Part shown: piece after piece, positions 46,001-57,120 of the stretch | Layout: every line of letters starts with the position of its first letter | How positions within the stretch are numbered: position 1 is the stretch's first letter | NCBI GenBank assembly: GCA_029961685.1 | Contig: JARWKL010000004.1 | Location: 35,018,986 to 35,082,985, forward strand | DNA length: 64,000 bases | Direction: 5' to 3' | Source of the DNA: Aristolochia californica | Taxonomy: Eukaryota; Streptophyta; Magnoliopsida; Piperales; Aristolochiaceae | Position numbers and translations under genes: made by a program | Notes under the pieces: model-generated | Databases searched by the model: none | What the model was told of the DNA's origin: nothing | The model's input: only the letters and a program-made list of their open reading frames with translations

Positions 46001-46440
46001 TGTTGAATTTATGAAAAAGTGAAATACTTCATTGACATCAATAACTTGCTGTAATCAGAGTACATGAACCTCTATTTATAATAGAGGAAGGTAGTAAAGT
46101 CCAATTACAATAATACTACCCTTGTCCCAATTACACCAAAAATCTAACACTTAAGGTAAGTCCTAACATAATTAGGTAATTCAATATTTATAAAAGACAA
46201 ATATAACTTAAACTAAAACTCTTCTTGGTCGTGACCCTAAATAAAGATACTTTTGTGAGTCCTTCCTTGATCTTCCAACTGATGTGATAAGGATGCCAAC
46301 TCTTGGTAATCATTTTGGGTCCAACTTTTGATGGGCTTGGGCCATCTTGTGGGTCTTCCTTGGTCATGTGGCCCATCTTATAATAATCTTACATATGTGG
46401 GCCTTCCTTGGTCGTTTGGGCTTGATCTTATCTTCCAACA
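46001..46440 (-). repeat. NA1 5' LTR
   Basis: 440 bp, beside the PBS on its left and TSD AACCT on its right. Confidence 0.92.
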
Positions 46441-46526
46441 AACCTCAACAGGATTTTTCTCCACAAAATTTCGCAAATTAGCAGTGGAAGGGGAATCGCC
46501 AATGTTGGTCTTGTCTGATACTACGA

Positions 46527-46905
46527 TGTTAGGTTCCCTTGCCATGGATTGTGTCACCCGGAGATCTCCTCTGGCTTCTAGGTTGAATGACGATGAAGGG
46601 AGTGACTTTGGGTGCTTAGAACAACCAATAGTTAGGAAAGATGTTGAGCTTTTGAAGGAGCTCTACTCTTAGGCCTCGTGAGAGAGAGAACCCGATCTCA
46701 TTTACAACTATTGATCAATGCTTACCCTTTCATTAACCAGATGTCCCTTTGAGGGGGATTAGGGAATGACACCAACAAAGGCCAAACAAGAGCCCATAAG
46801 TTCCAACAGAATTACAAGAAAACCTACTAATGAAATAAAGTTAAAAATTACATAATCTACCCTCTGTGTCGACTAGTCACTCTTGATGCTATGGAGTACA
46901 TAACA
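46527..46905 (-). repeat. Gyp4 5' LTR
   Basis: 379 bp, near-identical in layout to 38874-39251. It carries the Gag ATG near its inner end. Confidence 0.9.
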
Positions 46906-46990
46906 ATTTTTTTTTAGTGTAAGCACCTTTGATTAGGATGACCCCTTCCATGACTTCAATACTTCTTCACTTCATTTTTTATCAGCTTAT

Positions 46991-48027
46991 TGTTAAACAC
47001 CTAGCCAATACTACCCAAAAGACTAGCCTGGTAGGTAGTAGAAAGCCAAGTACTTAACCTAGGACCATATAATCACATCCCACCTTCACGAGCCAATGAC
47101 CATGGTGGCCCACTCTAGCAATGGCCCATTCCAGTGATGGCCTACTCTAGTGACGACCCACTCTAGTGACATCGCTAGGTCATCCCCTTCGTGAGGTTGC
47201 CCTCTTCGCTAGGTCGCTCCTTTTACTAGTGTAGAATTTAGGATCTCATGAAATGAACTTTAGATCAACAAGAAGGAAGAAGAACAAGAAGAGAGAAGGA
47301 GAAGACAAGAAGAGAGAAGGAGAAGAGAAGAAGAAGAACGTGGAAGGAGAGAGTTTGGATTAAGGGAGAAGAGGGTTGCGTCAAAAAGAAAAATGAGGGC
47401 TGGACGAATTTGTGGAAAGAGAGGAGAGTGCTTCAATGCCCTACCTCTTAGCCAATGCCTTTATTTATAGTTTTACAATACCCTTAGGGCTACAACTCGA
47501 TGAAACAAAAGACATAAAAGGAACACATATTTACACTTCTATGCCATCTTTATGGAAAGTACCATATTTTACACATATGCCACTCCTTTGACGTGTGGGC
47601 TTGTTGTCTTGAGCTCGTGGGCTTGAGCCCATCTTCCAACTGCTAGGTTACCCCTTCTGGGATTTGAACTCATGATATGGGTGCTCGCTCTGATACCAAA
47701 TGTTAAACATCTAGTCAATACTACCCAAAAGACCGGCCTGGTTTGTAGCAAAAAGCCAAACACTTAACCCCATGACCATAACAATACTCCCATCGTTATG
47801 AGCCGACGACCACGGCGGCCACTCTAGCGGGCCACTCTAGAGATCCAGACCGCCTTTTTGCACTACACAGGTCTCTTGGTCGCCCCCTCTAGGTTGCCCC
47901 CTCTGGGATTCGAACTCACAACAACGGTATAGCTTTGATACCAAATGTTAAACTCCTAGCCAATACTACCCAAAAGACCGGCCTGGTAGGTAGCGGAAAG
48001 CCAAGTACTTAACCCAGGACCAGAACA
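46991..48027 (-). mobile_element. Tandem TRIM array: LTR-internal-LTR-internal-LTR
   Basis: Three roughly 82-bp LTRs (46991 to about 47072, 47701-47783, 47946-48027) in the same orientation share CTAGCCAATACTACCCAAAAGAC. Only one pair of duplications, CTTAT (46986-46990 and 48028-48032), flanks the whole array. Each internal ends in a PBS read on the minus strand (TTTGGTATCAGAGC-like). The second internal is about 160 bp. The first is longer because it holds another insertion. The LTRs are related to those at 11862, 12083 and 14158. There is no coding capacity. Confidence 0.85.
47230..47641 (-). repeat. LTR-like insertion inside the TRIM array
   Basis: Starts TGTAGAATTTAGG and ends AGCCCATCTTCCAAC, like the NA1 LTR termini (TGTTGAATTT and ATCTTCCAACA). 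ACTAG and GCTAG flank it, a possible duplication with one mismatch. It contains a GA-rich stretch (47265-47355). A solo LTR of an NA-related family is likely. Confidence 0.5.
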
Positions 48028-48063
48028 CTTATTAAAACCCTAGAATCGCCGATCTGATGCCAT

Positions 48064-48479
48064 GTTAGATTATAAGGTTTTTATGTCTAGAAATTCTAAT
48101 CAAAATTCATTAGTGAAAATTTTGAAAATATGATTTGGAATTTATGGTATCAATTTAATACAATTTTGAAGCCATATGATCAACAATTCAAAACACTAGA
48201 TTTCAGTCCTCATACAGGCCTCACAATATTTTTTTTGTAGAAACCTAGAATTTCAATTTGAAGGACATCAAGGGAAGCATAAACATGGATTATTGAGGAA
48301 TCAAAATACAAAGGAAGATGCTTTTGGAACCTGATTTAAACAAGAGAGTTGCTAGAAATTCTTTTCAGTGTAAGCACCTTTGATGAGGTGGTGAGGACGA
48401 CCCCTTCCATGCCTTCAATACTTCTACACTTCACTTTTGAGCAGCTTATTAAAACCCTAGAATCCCTCTTTTGATGCCA
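48064..48479 (-). repeat. Duplicated Cop3 leader segment
   Basis: This segment repeats, without insertions, the leader sequence at about 38590-38873, 46911-46990 and 48028-48063. Shared text includes ACAATTTTGAAGCCATATGA and AGTGTAAGCACCTTTGAT. It ends in a PBS-like TTTTGATGCCA just before the LTR at 48480. Confidence 0.7.
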
Positions 48480-48790
48480 TGTTAGATTCTAAGATATTTA
48501 TGTCTTAAAAAGGCTAGAGTAAAAGGGAAGAAGAGAAGAAGAGAAGAAGAGAAGAAGAGAGGACAATACTAGGTTGAGAAGGAGAGAGTTCGAGTTGTAG
48601 GAGTTAGGATTTTTCTACACAACGGGAACTCATCGGATATGAGTCTCTCCCCCTTACTTCTTATTTATAGATGAGGGTTAAAAACCCTAGTACAAGTGAA
48701 AGAAAAAAAGGAATTTACAATCCTACACAATTACAAATTGTACCACTCATCTACTTAATTCCAAGATATGCCACTAATGCTTCTTCAACA
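48480..48790 (-). repeat. Cop3-associated LTR
   Basis: TGTTAGATTCTAAG to TTCTTCAACA in plus reading. It has a minus-strand TATA (TCTATAAATAAG) and a GAA-rich leader, with a PBS-like site on its left. No second full copy occurs in the window. Confidence 0.55.
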
Positions 48791-49983
48791 ATTAGATTTT
48801 CTCTTAGCTTAAATTCATGTTGGAATTGATCTGAGTGATAGTTAAATCAATTACATACTCTAGGAAATTCATTTGAGATTGAATTTTCAAATCTAGTAAA
48901 TGATTGAACAATTTTTCACAAGCTAAGCCATATCAAATCATTGATTTTTAAATCATTTTTTATAAATCCATTCAATGTCCAACAAGTTATCTTGAGCTAT
49001 AGTTTCAAATCTTCTATTCGACTAAGCTGCATTTTTTAAATTCAAGTATAATAAAACTCTTAATTTCAAAATCTTGATTGTATGTGCTGCATTTTAGGCT
49101 GAAGTTGAGAAATTGAATTTCAAATTGTTCATTATAGTTCAATAAATCATTTTGGAGCTTATAGTTTGAAATTATAATTCAATTGGGTAGTTTTACTGAG
49201 GGATTTTATTTCCAAATTATTGTGTGGGTTAGAAAACTAATCTCAAGTTTCACTCACATTAAATTTTTTCTTCCTTGTGGTGTAATTGCTATGTGCTTCA
49301 TTGTTGTATTTGCCTATTCATAGATGTGTTATGTGAGCTTAATGGTAGAGCCAAATCTACCATGCTATTGAGCTTTGTATAAGCTCACCCTCAGCCTTCA
49401 TATTCAATCTTTGTGAGACCATTTTGGCTAAGGATGTGAGTAGCTATAGGGTTGTGTACCCAATTGGTGATAGGCTTGTAGAGCCTAAGTTGTTCTAGTC
49501 TTTGTGGTCTATTGACTTTTATAGCCAAAGTTGTGGTAACTTTTGTAGATGAGCTTTTGCGACCATGTGGTATTGTAAAGGTGTTTAACCTTAGTTTTCA
49601 GGCTTATGTTGCCTAGTGGTGATGTTGTAGTTGGGCCTTCAAAGTTTAAGTTTTGTTTGACATTTTACATAATGAATTGAACTCCAAAGCATGAAGACCC
49701 CTTAGGAGTGGATAAATTAGTAGTCTGAGCTTGAGTAATGAACCATTTTAAAGAAATATATTTTATTATGGTTTACTTGATTTCATGCTTGTTACTTGAT
49801 CATCAAGTTTGAGTGTTAAGAAAGTTCATAAGGACTTAAATTGAGAAAAAAATTTTCAAACACTCATTTTTGTTGCAATTTGTAACTTCAGAATCTAATG
49901 CTTCTTCAATTTTATCCATTGGAGGCTACCCTAGAATTAATGCTAGTTTAGAGTACTATGTTTAGTTTTTCCCTTATATATTT
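48791..49983. other. AT-rich unassigned DNA
   Basis: No gene or element is recognised. The text is AT-rich and low in open frames. The stretch 49240-49640 is less AT-rich and may be retroelement LTR or leader, but I cannot place it. Confidence 0.35.
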
Positions 49984-50467
49984 TGACGATAACAAAACTT
50001 AACCATATTTGTACTAATATTTGCAATCAAGTATTTTAAATGTGATCCCTTCAAGAGACACAAAGATCAAAGTCTACAAAAACCCTTGAAAAAAGTCTTA
50101 TGAACAAGAATGACAACATTTTTGGAAAACTTATTAGATTCACCCACTGATTTTACTTGAAATTTCTTTCCAAACTTATTTTTGAGATAGAAGTGCTATC
50201 AACTTGAAAAAACTCCCAATCTCTTTCAAATTCTCAGTGCATCATAAAAATTCAAATTCTAGAAACTTTTCCTCTTGTGTATCAAGGGTTGGAGACTTGA
50301 AAATCTCAAGGAGAAACTTGTCTCTCTAAATTTCACAGGTGTTAGTTTTCTTTTATTTTGTATTTTCATTGTTTTCTTCATACATCTGATCTAGATCCAG
50401 TTAATATAGGTTTATCAGAGCTAGAATCTACTTTATCAATCTCAAGGAGAGATTTTTATTTTTGTAT

Positions 50468-50803
50468 TGTTGAAGAGTAGACATGGAAGAGTCTTACATG
50501 ATTCTCACAGTAAGAAGTCTCACAGAGCAAGAATTAATATGGTGGAGTCTTATTAGAGTCTCTTAGGAAGAGGTCTCATAGAAGAGTATTTTTTAAAGAT
50601 GTTTTAGTTATGTTAATCTTCTATTTAGGTTCAATTGTTGAATTATTCTAGGACTTATCTTCTCTGTTTAACTTTGGGTGGAACTGGGATAAGGGTAGTT
50701 TAATGTAATTGGATTCTACTCATTTACTCTATTATAAATAGAGGCTCATGTACTCAAATTACTACAAGTCAATTAAACTTTTCTTATTTATAGAAATTTA
50801 ACA
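50468..50803 (+). repeat. NA2 5' LTR
   Basis: 336 bp, TGTTGAAGAG to TTTAACA, with TATTATAAATAGAGG near 50740 as the TATA region. Confidence 0.92.
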
Positions 50804-52298
50804 TGGTATCAGAGTGGATTCTATGAATTGACTTGGTCAACCCACAGAGATAATGTGATCTTATTCTAGTCTATCATCTCAAGTAGTTTAGGTTTGTATT
50901 CTATCCTTTTCGTTTCTTTCCTATCCCTGTACCTGTTGTTTTCTTAGCATCCGTACCTCTATAATGAGCTTTTCATATTGAAAATTATATATCGATGGAA
51001 ATATCTTCGAGTCTAATTTTCATAAAAAAAGAATTTTGGAAATTCAAGTTTTCTACAAAAAGAAATAGATATTTAAAGCAGAAAAGGTTATACAATAAGA
51101 GAGGTTCGAGCAACAACAAAAAACTTCAATATCTGAGCCGTTTAAGCCATTAAAAATGAGATTTTATTTGGAGATTTATATGTCAAAATAAATATCTGTA
51201 CGTCTATTTTCTACCTTATCAAACCAATTCTCAATCTAAGTTTTCTAGAGGGAGACATCAATTTCGCAAGGGTCAATGGTCATGCTAGACAAAGAAGAAA
51301 GAGCACACGGTTCGGCTAGGTTACAAATCGAAGAGGTGTCAATATCAGAATAGCTAAAGGTCACTTCTGCCAAACTCTCTCTTTTTTTCCTATTTTCTCT
51401 CCAATTATCTCTCAATGCATTGAACTGAATTGTGTTTCCTTTTCTCAAAAACCCAAGTTTTTTTTGCCAAATTTATCTTCTAATAAGATATTTTCGGTCA
51501 GACATAATCACTCCATGATGTGCTCATTCAAGGTATGTAATCTCTTGCTTCAATGTTGTTTTCAAGTTTTGTATTTTTGTTACTTGTTTGTGTATTTTCC
51601 ACATACTTAACTCTGAAAAATCGTAGTCACGCCAAAAAAGTTATACTTGGACAAATTTATTTAGTCTTATCATTATAGTCTCCCCTATTTTTTAAAGGTC
51701 ACTTTGGAAGTATGAGTGTTGCATAGTCACCTCCTTCTGGCTAAAGTTTTCCTAGTATTTCTTAAGTTTATCATCTTCAGTTTTTATCACTTCAGAGCAA
51801 TGCCTAGAACCACTACCTAAAAAGTATAGGAGTGCGCCCAATAACCAACTTGAGTCAAATCTTTTGTTCTTCACCCAAGAGGTGATTCGTGTTTGAGCTA
51901 CCCTTAAAAAGTGAGTAGTCTCTTTGTTGTGCACTAAATTTAGGCCATTTTCCCACCTTTAAAATTGAGCGGAGTGTGTTTTAGATTATGACCATTTTGA
52001 TTGGTCTATGAAGCTTTGTCATACTGCTATGAGTGATTTTCCTGTCCCATATTGTGTTTTGTCCAAGCTGGGTCTCTATGTCTTTTTTATCCCTAGTTTG
52101 AGGGGAAGAGGTAGAAGAAGAAGAACAAGAAAGACCATATGTTGTGTTAATTTTTATGTGACCAAAATATTCAAAAAAAGGGGAGCACAAAAGATGGAGT
52201 TATTGCATCTACGCAGAATTTTTTCAGCAAAAGAAAATTGAGGACCAAGAATCCTTTTCATTGCAAGCTGAAGTTATAAAATCCAGCTTGAGGGTGTG

Positions 52299-52634
52299 TG
52301 TTGAAGAGCAGATATGGAAGAGTCTTAGATGATTCTCATAGTAAGAAGTCTCATAGAACTAGAATTAATATGGTGGAGTCTTACATGAGTCTCACAGCAG
52401 GAGATCTCATAGAAAAGTCTCAATGAAAGGTGTTTTAGTTATGTTAGTCTTCTATTTATGTTCAATTGTTCAATGTTTCTAGGACTTATCTTTGAGTGTT
52501 TAACATTGGATGTAACTGGGATAAGGGTAGTTTAATTGTAATTGGATTCTACTTATTTCCTCTATTATAAATAGAGTTCATATAATCAAATTACAACAAG
52601 TCAATGAAGTTTTCTCTGTTCCAAAAATTCAACA
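52299..52634 (+). repeat. NA2 3' LTR
   Basis: 336 bp, TGTTGAAGAGC to ATTCAACA, followed by TSD TGTAT. Confidence 0.92.
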
Positions 52635-52894
52635 TGTATTTTAGCATACACGTGGCTTAAAAAAGAGCTAGAATCCCTTTTGTGTGATTTTTACTAGTAG
52701 GGCGATTAGTGGTATTTTCCCAACCAAGGGTTCTTGGATGGTGACTACCAATAGGGGAACATCAATAACAAGAAATTTCTATCTACTCTTGTGGTTTAAT
52801 TGCTTTGCTTGGTTTTAATGCTATTTACAATCACTAAATTTTTAAAGGCAAATTCTCAATTCACCTTCCTCTTGAGAAGCCACCTGGGTCAACA

Positions 52895-53282
52895 TACTGC
52901 TTGGATTTTGTTTTAGAAAATTGAATAGTTTAGAATCAGATAACATAATTTTTGACATACCAAATGCTGATGTGGCTGATAGGCTGGCATGGAACATACC
53001 ACATTAGCAAGCACTATTTGGGGTGCTACTCTGTAGTCTCTGAAACACTGTCCTAAGTTAACTCATCTACACAAATCGTAAAATAGTGACTAAAAAAATA
53101 AGATGAAGTGGGAGATGGATGCCACACATTTTGCATAAATCAACTATAGGAATTGAGTGGCAACAACAATGATAGCAGGAGAAGGTAGATACATATGTGT
53201 TCCTAGCTAATGTTAGTAACGACTCTTCACTAGCATAAAAAATATGTTTTGATAAAAATAATAAGAATCAACAAAAATAGGA
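52895..53282. other. Unassigned segment left of CopD
   Basis: No gene is seen. CopD RNase H homology on the minus strand fades at about 53283. I cannot recognise the remaining RNase H or a 3' LTR here. Confidence 0.35.
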
Positions 53283-54165
53283 TTTCCGATCATCTGGAGA
53301 GTCAGCCCAGTCTGCATATGAAAAAACCTCAATATCAGTAAGTCCATAAAATTTAAGTAATAATTCTCGTCCTAGATTTTTCTTTAATTACCGAAGAATC
53401 CTTTTCAATGCTATCCAATGATATTGCTAAGGTGGATAAATGAATTGACTGATAACATTTATTTAATAGGATATATATGGTCTTGTAGTTGTGAGATAGA
53501 TAATTTTTCCATCTAACTGCTGGAACCATCCAAATTCAACATCATTGCCACTTTCACACAGGACATTTGGCTCCATCAGTGTCTCACTAGGCTTACACTT
53601 GAGCATTCCTATTTCTTGTAACAAATCAATAACATATTTTCTTTCTGAAAAAACTATGATGTGAGTGGATTGAAGGACTTCAATACCCAACGAGTATTTG
53701 AGAAGTCCTAAGTCTTATGTTTACATCTCCTTTGACTTGTTGGATACTACTAGAGTCATTGTCGATAATAACAATGTCATAAACATACACATCCATGAGA
53801 AACTTCCCTCAATTGGTGTTTTTGATGAATATTGAGTGAACATTTTTGCACCTCTGCAACCCAAGCTGAGTAACAAAAATGGTGAACTTATCAAACCAGA
53901 CCCATGGAGATTGTTCAAGCTTGTAGATAACCTTTTTTAATCCACATACCTTTTCCCCCTCAACCACATAATCAAGTGGTTGAATCATATATACCTCTTC
54001 TAATAGGTCACCATGTAAAAAGGTATTTTGTACATCCAACTAATATAAGGCACATTAAAAATTTGCCGCAAGAGAGATAAAAACTTGAACTGAATTTGTC
54101 TTGGCCACTAGAGAGAATGTCTCATCATAATCAATGTCATAAGATTGCGTATAACCATTAGCAAC

Positions 54166-54972
54166 TATTGAGGACTCAATAGCTCACCGAGTCACCTAAA
54201 GGAGGCGCCAATGACTCACTGAAATTAATTACTTTTACTTTCATATTTTATACTACTTTTAACTATAGTTTTTCATTAAGTATGTAAGGGTACATGTCTC
54301 AAGGGCAGAATTGTCAGTTTTAAGCCCTAAACTCTAATGACGTCAAACCCTATTTAGAGGGTATAGAAGAAAGGCAAGCATTGAATTGGGTTAAATAGGG
54401 TTTGGAGTTCTCCTTGATGAGCTCTAGGGTTTGGAAGGTCTCTTTGATGAGCTCCAGGAATAGGTTCTCTCTTGACATTGAGTTTATTCTTTCCCTCTTG
54501 AATTCTGTTTGGTATTGATCATACCGAGGTGAAAGGGGGGAAGGTTTGTTCCCATTTTCTTAGATCCATTAGAGGCTATAGCGTCTCCTATGTCCACAAC
54601 AGCAAGAGGGGATTTCTCTCCCTCATTCCGAGCAAGGGTAGGGGCTTTCCAGCCCTATACCGAGAGCAACCTCTAAGAGAGGTGCTTCAGCCTCTAATCT
54701 AGCGAGGAGTAGAGTTAGGGAAACCTAATCTCATAGTTGTGAGTAGCATCACTTAGCCAAGAGGGTCCTAACCCCTCTCAGCAGTGAGCAACCAGGGTCC
54801 AACCCTTCTTGGCCAGAAGAAGAAAGGGTTTCTCAACCCTTACCGAGAACAACAACTAAGCTGTAAAGAAAAGAGACTCTTTTCATCTTTACCAAAAGCA
54901 ACAACTCTATTACAATGCTGGATTCACCAATCCTACACCGAGTTAATCGATCCATGGCTAGGGAACATAACA
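54166..54972 (+). repeat. Gyp5 5' LTR (807 bp)
   Basis: It ends CATAACA before the PBS. Its first bases read TATTGAGG, so the TG start has probably mutated. The Gag ATG lies at 54954-54956. Confidence 0.85.
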
Positions 54973-56050
54973 ATGTGGTATCAGAGCAGGGTAACACGAT
55001 AAAGAACAACATTAGTGAGTTAAAAGAAGTGGTGATCAAAGGGCAGCAGCGCAGGCAGTGATTGACAAAAAAATTGCTCTAATCATGGAGCAGTTGGTGC
55101 AACTCCTGAATATGAATCTCCAGATCGATGGAATTTTTGGGATGATGGGAAATATGACAGCTGGAAGGAACTCAACCCAGGAACAAAGAGGAGAGGACAA
55201 CCCACACAAAAGAGGGGGAGACCAGTTTGTAGGGCGCACTACCTTTCCTACCCAGACATGAAATTTCAACCAAGGAGGAGGCACCGTACCAAGGTATACA
55301 AATTTTATTTCCCTATTTTTAATGGGTCTGACGATCCCTTGATTTGGTTACATAGGGTGAAATTTTTTTACCCATCAAAGAACATCAAAAATTGATAAGG
55401 TGGGACTGGCCGCTTTCATCATGCTCGATGAAGCACAACTCTGGTTTCATCAAGTGGAGTTGGATAGATTGGTGCTGGATTTGGAAGAGTTTAAGGATTT
55501 ATGCAATATACGGTTTGGTCCTCCAGCCCACAGTAACCCCTTGGGGGATTTGGTGCCATTAAGACAAACTAACCCAGTGGAACTATATCAAAAACAATTC
55601 CAAAAAAAATTGGCCCAAGCCAGTTTGATGGTTCGTGTAGACCAACAGGTCAATTTATTTACGACATGCCTTAATGAATCATTAAGGTTAGAGGTGGAGC
55701 TCCACACACCTGTTGACTTAGCTCGGGCAATGAATCTAGCTCGTGCACTGGAAACTCGATAGAAAGTTCAAAACAAGAGGACAACTTGGCAAGGGGACCG
55801 GAACACTTCCAATAGTTGGCAAGGGAGGCGCAACACTAACCCTCAAATAACTTTTCTAGCAGGGAAACAGGTAAGAAATAATCCCATTACTACTCTTGCA
55901 GTAGATACACATCCCAAAAATCCACCCGCTTAGTATATTCGAAAATTAACTAGTTTGGAGATCGCTGACCATAGGGCAAAGAACTTATGATACAATTGTG
56001 ATGAACCATATAGGGCAGGCCATCCGTGTAAAAGGTTGTTCTGGTTAGAG
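54954..56050 (+). pseudogene. Gyp5 gag
   Basis: The ATG at 54954, 19 nt inside the LTR, reads MAREHNNVVSEQGNTIKNNI straight through the PBS (54976-54987). After a frameshift the gag domain is at 55400-55762 (LDEAQLWFHQ, IRFGPPAHSNPLGDL, YQKQFQKKLAQAS, DLARAMNLARALE). A zinc knuckle of the CX2CX7HXC type lies near 55988-56030 (YNCDEPYRAGHPC), whose first Cys codon has become a stop. It is non-functional. Confidence 0.82.
54976..54987 (+). promoter_or_regulatory. Gyp5 primer-binding site
   Basis: TGGTATCAGAGC, a perfect initiator tRNA-Met PBS three bases after the LTR. It lies within the Gag reading frame (GTG GTA TCA GAG C). Confidence 0.9.
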
Positions 56051-57120
56051 GTCGATGAAATCACAAAATCACAATATATTGATGATCCTATTGAGGAAGA
56101 TGCACCAAAAATTTCTCTGCATGCCATTACATGCCAGAATTCCGCCAAAACTATGCAAGTTCGGACTCGGGTGATGGATCAGGACCTTGTTAGCCTTATG
56201 GATTCGGGAAGTACTCATAATTTTCTCAGTTTAACAACCACTCAACACCTTCAAATACAGATACTTTCACAATCAACAAAAACTTTTTTGGTTGCCAATG
56301 GAGAAAAAGTTCCTAGCTACTACATCAGTAAAAAAGTAAAATTCTCAATCGGTACGACTTTCTTTCATTCAGAATTTTTTGTCATCCCTCTAGTTGGGTT
56401 CGATATGGTATTGGGTATTAAATGGTTGCAAACCTTAGGCCCTATTTTATGGAATTTTACTGCTTTATCTATGAGTTTTGAAACAGGCGGACAACAAGTA
56501 CTATTACAGGGCAGTCACGTGGACAAGCCACATCACATTCATATGCTTCACACATAGGACAATCCGAACAACAATATAGAACATCTTCTGGGTGAATTCT
56601 CGGACTTGTTCCAAGAGCCCTCCGGGCTGCCTCCTTTGAGGCACTGTGACCATAGGATATGTTTAAAACAAGGCTCATAAGTGGTGGTAGTTTGACCTTA
56701 TTGGTAACCCACACCTCCAGAAAGAAGAATTGAAAGGCAGTGCAGAACCATGCTACAACAAGGCCTTATTCGCAGCAGCCATTACCATTTTTGTCACCAG
56801 TCCTCCTTGTTAAGAAACATGATGGAACATGGCGATTTTGTGTCAATTATTAGGATTTGAATGCACAAACTATGAAAGAAGTTCCCTATTCCTGTGGTAG
56901 AGGAACTCCTTGATGAATTACATGGGTCATATATATTCACAAAATTGGACTTGCGCTTCGAATATCATCAGGTTTGTATGTATCCAGACGACATCGAGAA
57001 AACTGCCTTCCGCACTCATCACGACTATTTTGAATTTGTGGTCTTGCCATTTGGGTTATCCAACGTACCCTCCACATTCCAGGAGTTAATGAATGAGGTA
57101 TTCCACAACTATCTTCGCAA
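56051..57120 (+). pseudogene. Gyp5 protease and truncated RT
   Basis: The protease is at 56090-56540 (ISLHAIT, LMDSGSTHNFLS, VIPLVGFDMVLGIKWLQTLGPILW). RT begins near 56580 (FSDLFQEP). The finger region includes [20 protein letters not shown] at 56885-56945 and [20 protein letters not shown] at 57000-57060. It ends at [10 protein letters not shown], just before the FFDD catalytic motif would occur, because of the deletion into the LTR. Confidence 0.85.

Larger units (their letters stand above)
43551..46440 (-). mobile_element. NA1: non-autonomous LTR retrotransposon
   Basis: This 2890-bp element has two 440-bp LTRs (43551-43990 and 46001-46440) and exact duplications AACCT (43546-43550 and 46441-46445). 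On the minus strand a PBS TGGTATCAGAGC directly follows the 5' LTR and CTTGAGGGGGAG directly precedes the 3' LTR. The 2.0-kb interior has no retroelement protein. It would need another element's proteins to move. NA2 at 50468-52634 is a relative. Confidence 0.92.
41998..46545 (-). pseudogene. Gyp4 gag-protease, split by NA1
   Basis: The start is ATG 46545-46543 (MAREPNIVVSD), 19 nt inside the 5' LTR and read through the PBS. After about 35 codons NA1 interrupts. Gag resumes at 43545 with a coiled segment, then the gag domain 43535-42870 (YTKLDFPMYDGSSDPLIW, FHMFDEAILWFHQF, LRFGPPSRSNPLGNL). A CX2CX7HXC zinc knuckle (CYNCDENYRTGHLC) is near 42660-42615 and the protease at 42450-42000 (LVDSGSTHNFLS). 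An upstream Pro-rich linker contains frameshifts. Confidence 0.82.
38874..46905 (-). mobile_element. Gyp4: Ty3/gypsy element with nested NA1
   Basis: LTRs at 38874-39251 and 46527-46905 (TGTTAGG...ATAACA in plus reading) bound gag, protease, RT, RNase H, integrase and a Pol tail on the minus strand. The flanks AAATT and ATTTT are only partly alike, but the duplicated Cop3 leader at 48340-48370 shows the uninterrupted site (GAGTTGCTAGAAATTCTTTTCAG), confirming the insertion. PBS-like TAGTATCAGAC lies at the 5' LTR. NA1 sits in gag. Confidence 0.88.
38090..48790 (-). mobile_element. Cop3: degenerate copia leader/gag start and 5' LTR, heavily interrupted
   Basis: Sequence at 38100-38240 on the minus strand matches the gag start of CopD (60940-61095), including a CATGAT/CCTTTGAGAATCACC-like block, so it is a decayed copia gag 5' end. 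Its leader continues to 38873, is interrupted by Gyp4, continues at 46906-46990, is interrupted by the TRIM array, and resumes at 48028. A PBS-like GATCTGATGCCA precedes 48064, and after a leader duplication a 311-bp LTR lies at 48480-48790. No pol was found. The whole reconstruction is inferential. Confidence 0.5.
50468..52634 (+). mobile_element. NA2: non-autonomous LTR retrotransposon
   Basis: This 2167-bp element has two 336-bp LTRs (50468-50803 and 52299-52634) and exact duplications TGTAT (50463-50467 and 52635-52639). PBS TGGTATCAGAG begins at 50804, directly at the LTR. A CAGCTTGAGGGTGTG tract precedes the 3' LTR. The 1.5-kb interior encodes no recognisable protein. LTR and interior segments match NA1 in reverse complement, but the 58-bp repeat array is absent. 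Confidence 0.92.
49984..52894. repeat. Dispersed repeat R1, copy B, split by NA2
   Basis: Related to 35400-36496: it begins TGACGATAACAAAACTTAA and ends GAAGCCACCTGGGTCAACA. About 745 bp remain outside NA2. It is shorter than copy A and lacks the ATCGAT palindrome cluster. Confidence 0.5.

Noticed and set aside
49240..49640. Less AT-rich block that could be a host exon
   Set aside because: No frame stays open and no protein motif is recognisable; retroelement leader or LTR sequence is as likely.
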